From CAYYIS01 sp964470965 (lineage in GTDB: Bacteria > JAAXHH01 > JABIQT01): DNA of 35,205 bases. Of the stretch, positions 33,241 through 35,205 are shown piece after piece. Numbering within the stretch: position 1 is the stretch's first letter; the number at the start of each line of letters is the position of its first letter. The DNA lies in NCBI GenBank assembly GCA_964470965.1, contig CAYYIS010000053.1, positions 1 to 35,205 of the forward strand. The letters run 5' to 3'. A program made the position numbers and the translations under genes. Under the pieces are notes generated by a model. The model had not been told where the DNA came from, did no database searches, and worked only from the letters and a program-made list of their open reading frames with translations.

Positions 33241-34077
33241 ATGATTGATTTCTGGTCCATTCTGATCCAGGCGGTAACCGGGCTGGTTATCGGCTTTTCG
33301 ATCGGATTGACCGGGATCGGTGGTGGCATCCTGGTACTGCCGGTGCTGGTGATCCTGTTCGGCATGTCGACTACCATGGCGGTCGGAACGGCCAATCTGT
33401 ATGCCTTCCTCACAAAAATATATGCGGCCTACCACCATTGGAAACAGAACACGATCGCGGTACGGATCTGCACCTGTTTTCTGGCAGGAGCTGTGCCGGC
33501 CAATCTCGCCGTCGCTTACGCGATCAACCGGTATGTTGGAACCCTGGCCTCTGACCCAGTCGCACAGACCGACATGCAGGATGGATTGAAACTGTTTATC
33601 GGGGCCTTGATTCTCGTTACAGGCGTGTTCATCCTGTGGGATCTCAGCGCAAAACGCAAACATAAAAAGGAGACGAAGACTGCCCTCCAAACGGCGATGC
33701 AGCACAACGATTACAGGCAGATAACCGTCGCTGTGATTCTGGGCGCCATGGTTGGCGGCTTGATCGCCGCAACATCCGTTGGCGGCGGCGTGGTACTGAT
33801 ACCGGTCCTGATCATGGTATTCGGATTGAGTCCGGTCCTGACGGTGGGCTCCTCAATTTTCATAGGATCGATTCTCACATTCCTGAGCTCAGTCGTCTAT
33901 GCCACTGGTGACCAGCTCGATTGGACCACCGGTATCATTATGGCTGTGGGCGCATTCGTTGGGGTGCCGCTCGGAACCCGTATGTCGAAGAAGATCAAGG
34001 ACATGACACTACAGTTTGTTGTCAGCATTATAATAATGATCGCCGGAATCCTTATGGTACTGGTTAACACCCCCTAA
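33241..34077 (+). CDS. TauE/SafE-family membrane transporter (sulfite exporter-like)
   Basis: A predicted 278-residue membrane protein with about eight helices in two repeated halves. The family repeat is seen twice: GLTGIGGGILVLPVLVILFG near the start and AATSVGGGVVLIPVLIMVFG in the middle, with GVPLGTRMSKKIKD before the last helix. TauE/SafE proteins export sulfite, sulfoacetate, sulfolactate or related anions. A basic cytoplasmic loop (SAKRKHKKETK) separates the halves. ATG 33241 is preferred since it starts just before the first helix; a TTG at 33187 would add 18 residues. Neither has a good ribosome-binding site. Its stop codon overlaps the end of the aldo/keto reductase gene on the other strand. 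Confidence 0.87.
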   Translation: MIDFWSILIQAVTGLVIGFSIGLTGIGGGILVLPVLVILFGMSTTMAVGTANLYAFLTKIYAAYHHWKQNTIAVRICTCFLAGAVPANLAVAYAINRYVGTLASDPVAQTDMQDGLKLFIGALILVTGVFILWDLSAKRKHKKETKTALQTAMQHNDYRQITVAVILGAMVGGLIAATSVGGGVVLIPVLIMVFGLSPVLTVGSSIFIGSILTFLSSVVYATGDQLDWTTGIIMAVGAFVGVPLGTRMSKKIKDMTLQFVVSIIIMIAGILMVLVNTP

Positions 34078-35096
34078 ACGGGCACCGGTGCATCTGCCCG
34101 AAGTAAACCCTCCTGTTTCAACTCTACCCACAGATCTCCCGGAATGCTTGTTTGATAGTGTGCCAGATTGGAATGGATATATTCGGGCCGAATTGCCCCC
34201 GGAATGACGGAGGCAACACAAGGGTGTCCCAATGGAAATTGCAGCGCCGCGGCAGGGAGCGGCACGTCGTACTGCGCACATATGTTCTGGATTTTGCGAG
34301 TTTTTTCCAGAATCTCAGGTGTGGCAGGCGCGTATTTGTAGGTAGCCGTTTCCGATGCCCCGGTTACCAGGATACCGGATGCAAAAACAGCACCGATCAC
34401 GATCCCAACGTTGTTTTCCTCGCACAGTGGCATTTCTTTGTCCAGGGCATCTTGATCCAGGAGCGTATAGGGAAGCGCGAGGATAAAAAAGTCCAATGGC
34501 ACCATTTCGAGGAATCGTGGGATCATCCCTATCATGTTCACCCCGGCCCCGATCCCTTTTATCGCACCGCTTGATTTGAGTTCCTCAAGAGCACGCCAAC
34601 CACTCGTGAACAACACATTCATGTACGCATCAATTTGAGCCTGGTTATGGAAGAACGGGTCCAGATCGTGGATCAGCAATAGTTCTAGTCTATTGAGACC
34701 AAGGCGCTGCAGGCTGTCTTCATATGTGCGCATTATGCCATCGTAGCTGTAATCATAATAAAAATCAAACGGCAGTGGATTGTTCCACAGTCCTCTGTCG
34801 AAGGCGGATAGGTCTGGCGTTGCCGTAAACACGCGACCGACTTTGGTGGATAGGATAAAATCGTTGTGATCTTTCTGTCTTAGAAAATATCCCACCCGAT
34901 GCTCACTTTTGCCGTGACCGTAAAAAGGAGAAGTATCGAAGTATCGAATTCCGGCATCCCAGGCGGCATGCAGCGTGTCCTGCACTCTGTCTTCAGGCAC
35001 ATCTTCAAACAGGTCCCCCAGGGGAGCCGAACCAAAACCGAGTTCAGTTACCTCAACATCGATCGATCCAACCTGTCTTGTGGCGATTGCAGTCAT
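34074..35096 (-). CDS. Aldo/keto reductase, L-fucose/D-threo-aldose dehydrogenase-like
   Basis: A 340-residue AKR-fold enzyme. The N-terminal block VTELGFGSAPLGDLFEDV is typical of D-threo-aldose 1-dehydrogenase and pyridoxal dehydrogenase-like members. The catalytic tetrad is intact: Asp54 and Tyr59 in YFDTSPFYGHGKSE, Lys85 in STKVGR and His143 in LLLIHDLD. The C-terminal AALQFPLGHPCVASVIPGA is the cofactor-binding strand. These enzymes oxidise aldoses such as L-fucose to lactones or act as reductases, in the cytoplasm. GGAGG (35107-35103) is six bases upstream of the ATG. It meets the TauE/SafE gene tail to tail with a four-base overlap (CTAA). Confidence 0.9.
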   Translation of the reverse strand: MTAIATRQVGSIDVEVTELGFGSAPLGDLFEDVPEDRVQDTLHAAWDAGIRYFDTSPFYGHGKSEHRVGYFLRQKDHNDFILSTKVGRVFTATPDLSAFDRGLWNNPLPFDFYYDYSYDGIMRTYEDSLQRLGLNRLELLLIHDLDPFFHNQAQIDAYMNVLFTSGWRALEELKSSGAIKGIGAGVNMIGMIPRFLEMVPLDFFILALPYTLLDQDALDKEMPLCEENNVGIVIGAVFASGILVTGASETATYKYAPATPEILEKTRKIQNICAQYDVPLPAAALQFPLGHPCVASVIPGAIRPEYIHSNLAHYQTSIPGDLWVELKQEGLLRADAPVPV

Positions 35097-35138
35097 TGCG
35101 GGCCTCCATATAAAACCGTTGCGTTACAGGAAATAAGT

Positions 35139-35150
35139 GTTGCATGCAAC
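35139..35150. promoter_or_regulatory. 12-bp palindrome, candidate operator for the aldo/keto reductase gene
   Basis: GTTGCATGCAAC is a perfect palindrome about 43 bases upstream of the aldo/keto reductase start, in the AT-rich region where its promoter should lie. Size and position fit an operator for a LacI- or GntR-type regulator; no -10/-35 pair stands out. Confidence 0.4.
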
Positions 35151-35205
35151 CATTTAATCATCACATTATTAATTGCTGAATTTAATGGGCACAAGCGACT
35201 TTTTC

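Noticed and set aside
1..35205. CRISPR arrays, insertion sequences or prophage genes
   Set aside because: No regularly spaced direct repeats, transposase, integrase or phage structural genes were seen on either strand.

Overview
The window is a 35.2 kb, gene-dense piece of a bacterial chromosome. It has about 27 protein genes, no rRNA, no convincing tRNA, no CRISPR array and no insertion sequence. Shine-Dalgarno sites, sigma70-type -35/-10 boxes and a RpoD-type sigma factor are all easy to see. The mix of genes (a fatty-acid-synthase-like type I PKS, several phytanoyl-CoA-dioxygenase (PhyH) family oxygenases, a SASA-type esterase, sugar-acid-type enzymes) resembles what is known from Poribacteria, Latescibacterota and related uncultivated marine or sponge-associated lineages. 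That taxonomic guess is inference from gene content only.

Left part (1-17.7 kb, all + strand), mainly housekeeping. It starts with the 3' end of an atypical SDR gene, then a RpoD-family sigma factor behind a clear promoter, then xylulokinase-sucC-sucD in one run. A second strong promoter (about 5480-5509) leads into a fatty-acid operon: DUF177/YceD protein, rpmF, fabD, fabG, acpP, fabF, rnc, lipM-type octanoyltransferase, and a 2077-residue KS-AT-DH-ER-KR-ACP polyketide synthase. The usual plsX and fabH are absent between rpmF and fabD. The PKS is joined to this operon by overlapping genes, so a lipid-type megasynthase may be co-expressed with the primary FAS, RNase III and the octanoyl/lipoate enzyme.

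Middle part (17.7-26.7 kb). An exported MsrA is on the minus strand, followed by a PhyH oxygenase (+) and an Eis-like acetyltransferase (-). A second + operon with an excellent promoter (21274-21302) encodes a SASA-type acetylesterase, a PhyH oxygenase, a large alpha/beta hydrolase, a DUF423 membrane protein and an SDR.

Right part (27.0-35.1 kb). A tight seven-gene minus-strand operon runs from a TTGATA/TATATT promoter at about 32.9 kb: beta-helix protein, unknown 120-residue protein, PhyH oxygenase, HpcH/HpaI aldolase, second PhyH oxygenase, a different 2OG-Fe(II) oxygenase, and a uronate-dehydrogenase-like epimerase-fold enzyme. Divergent from it is a TauE/SafE exporter, which meets an aldo/keto reductase tail to tail. 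In all, five Fe(II)/2-oxoglutarate oxygenases with intact metal ligands lie within 12.2 kb, interleaved with esterases, dehydrogenases and an aldolase. The most economical reading is one or two catabolic pathways for a decorated sugar or sugar acid that use oxygenases to remove or open substituents. The substrate cannot be read from the sequence.
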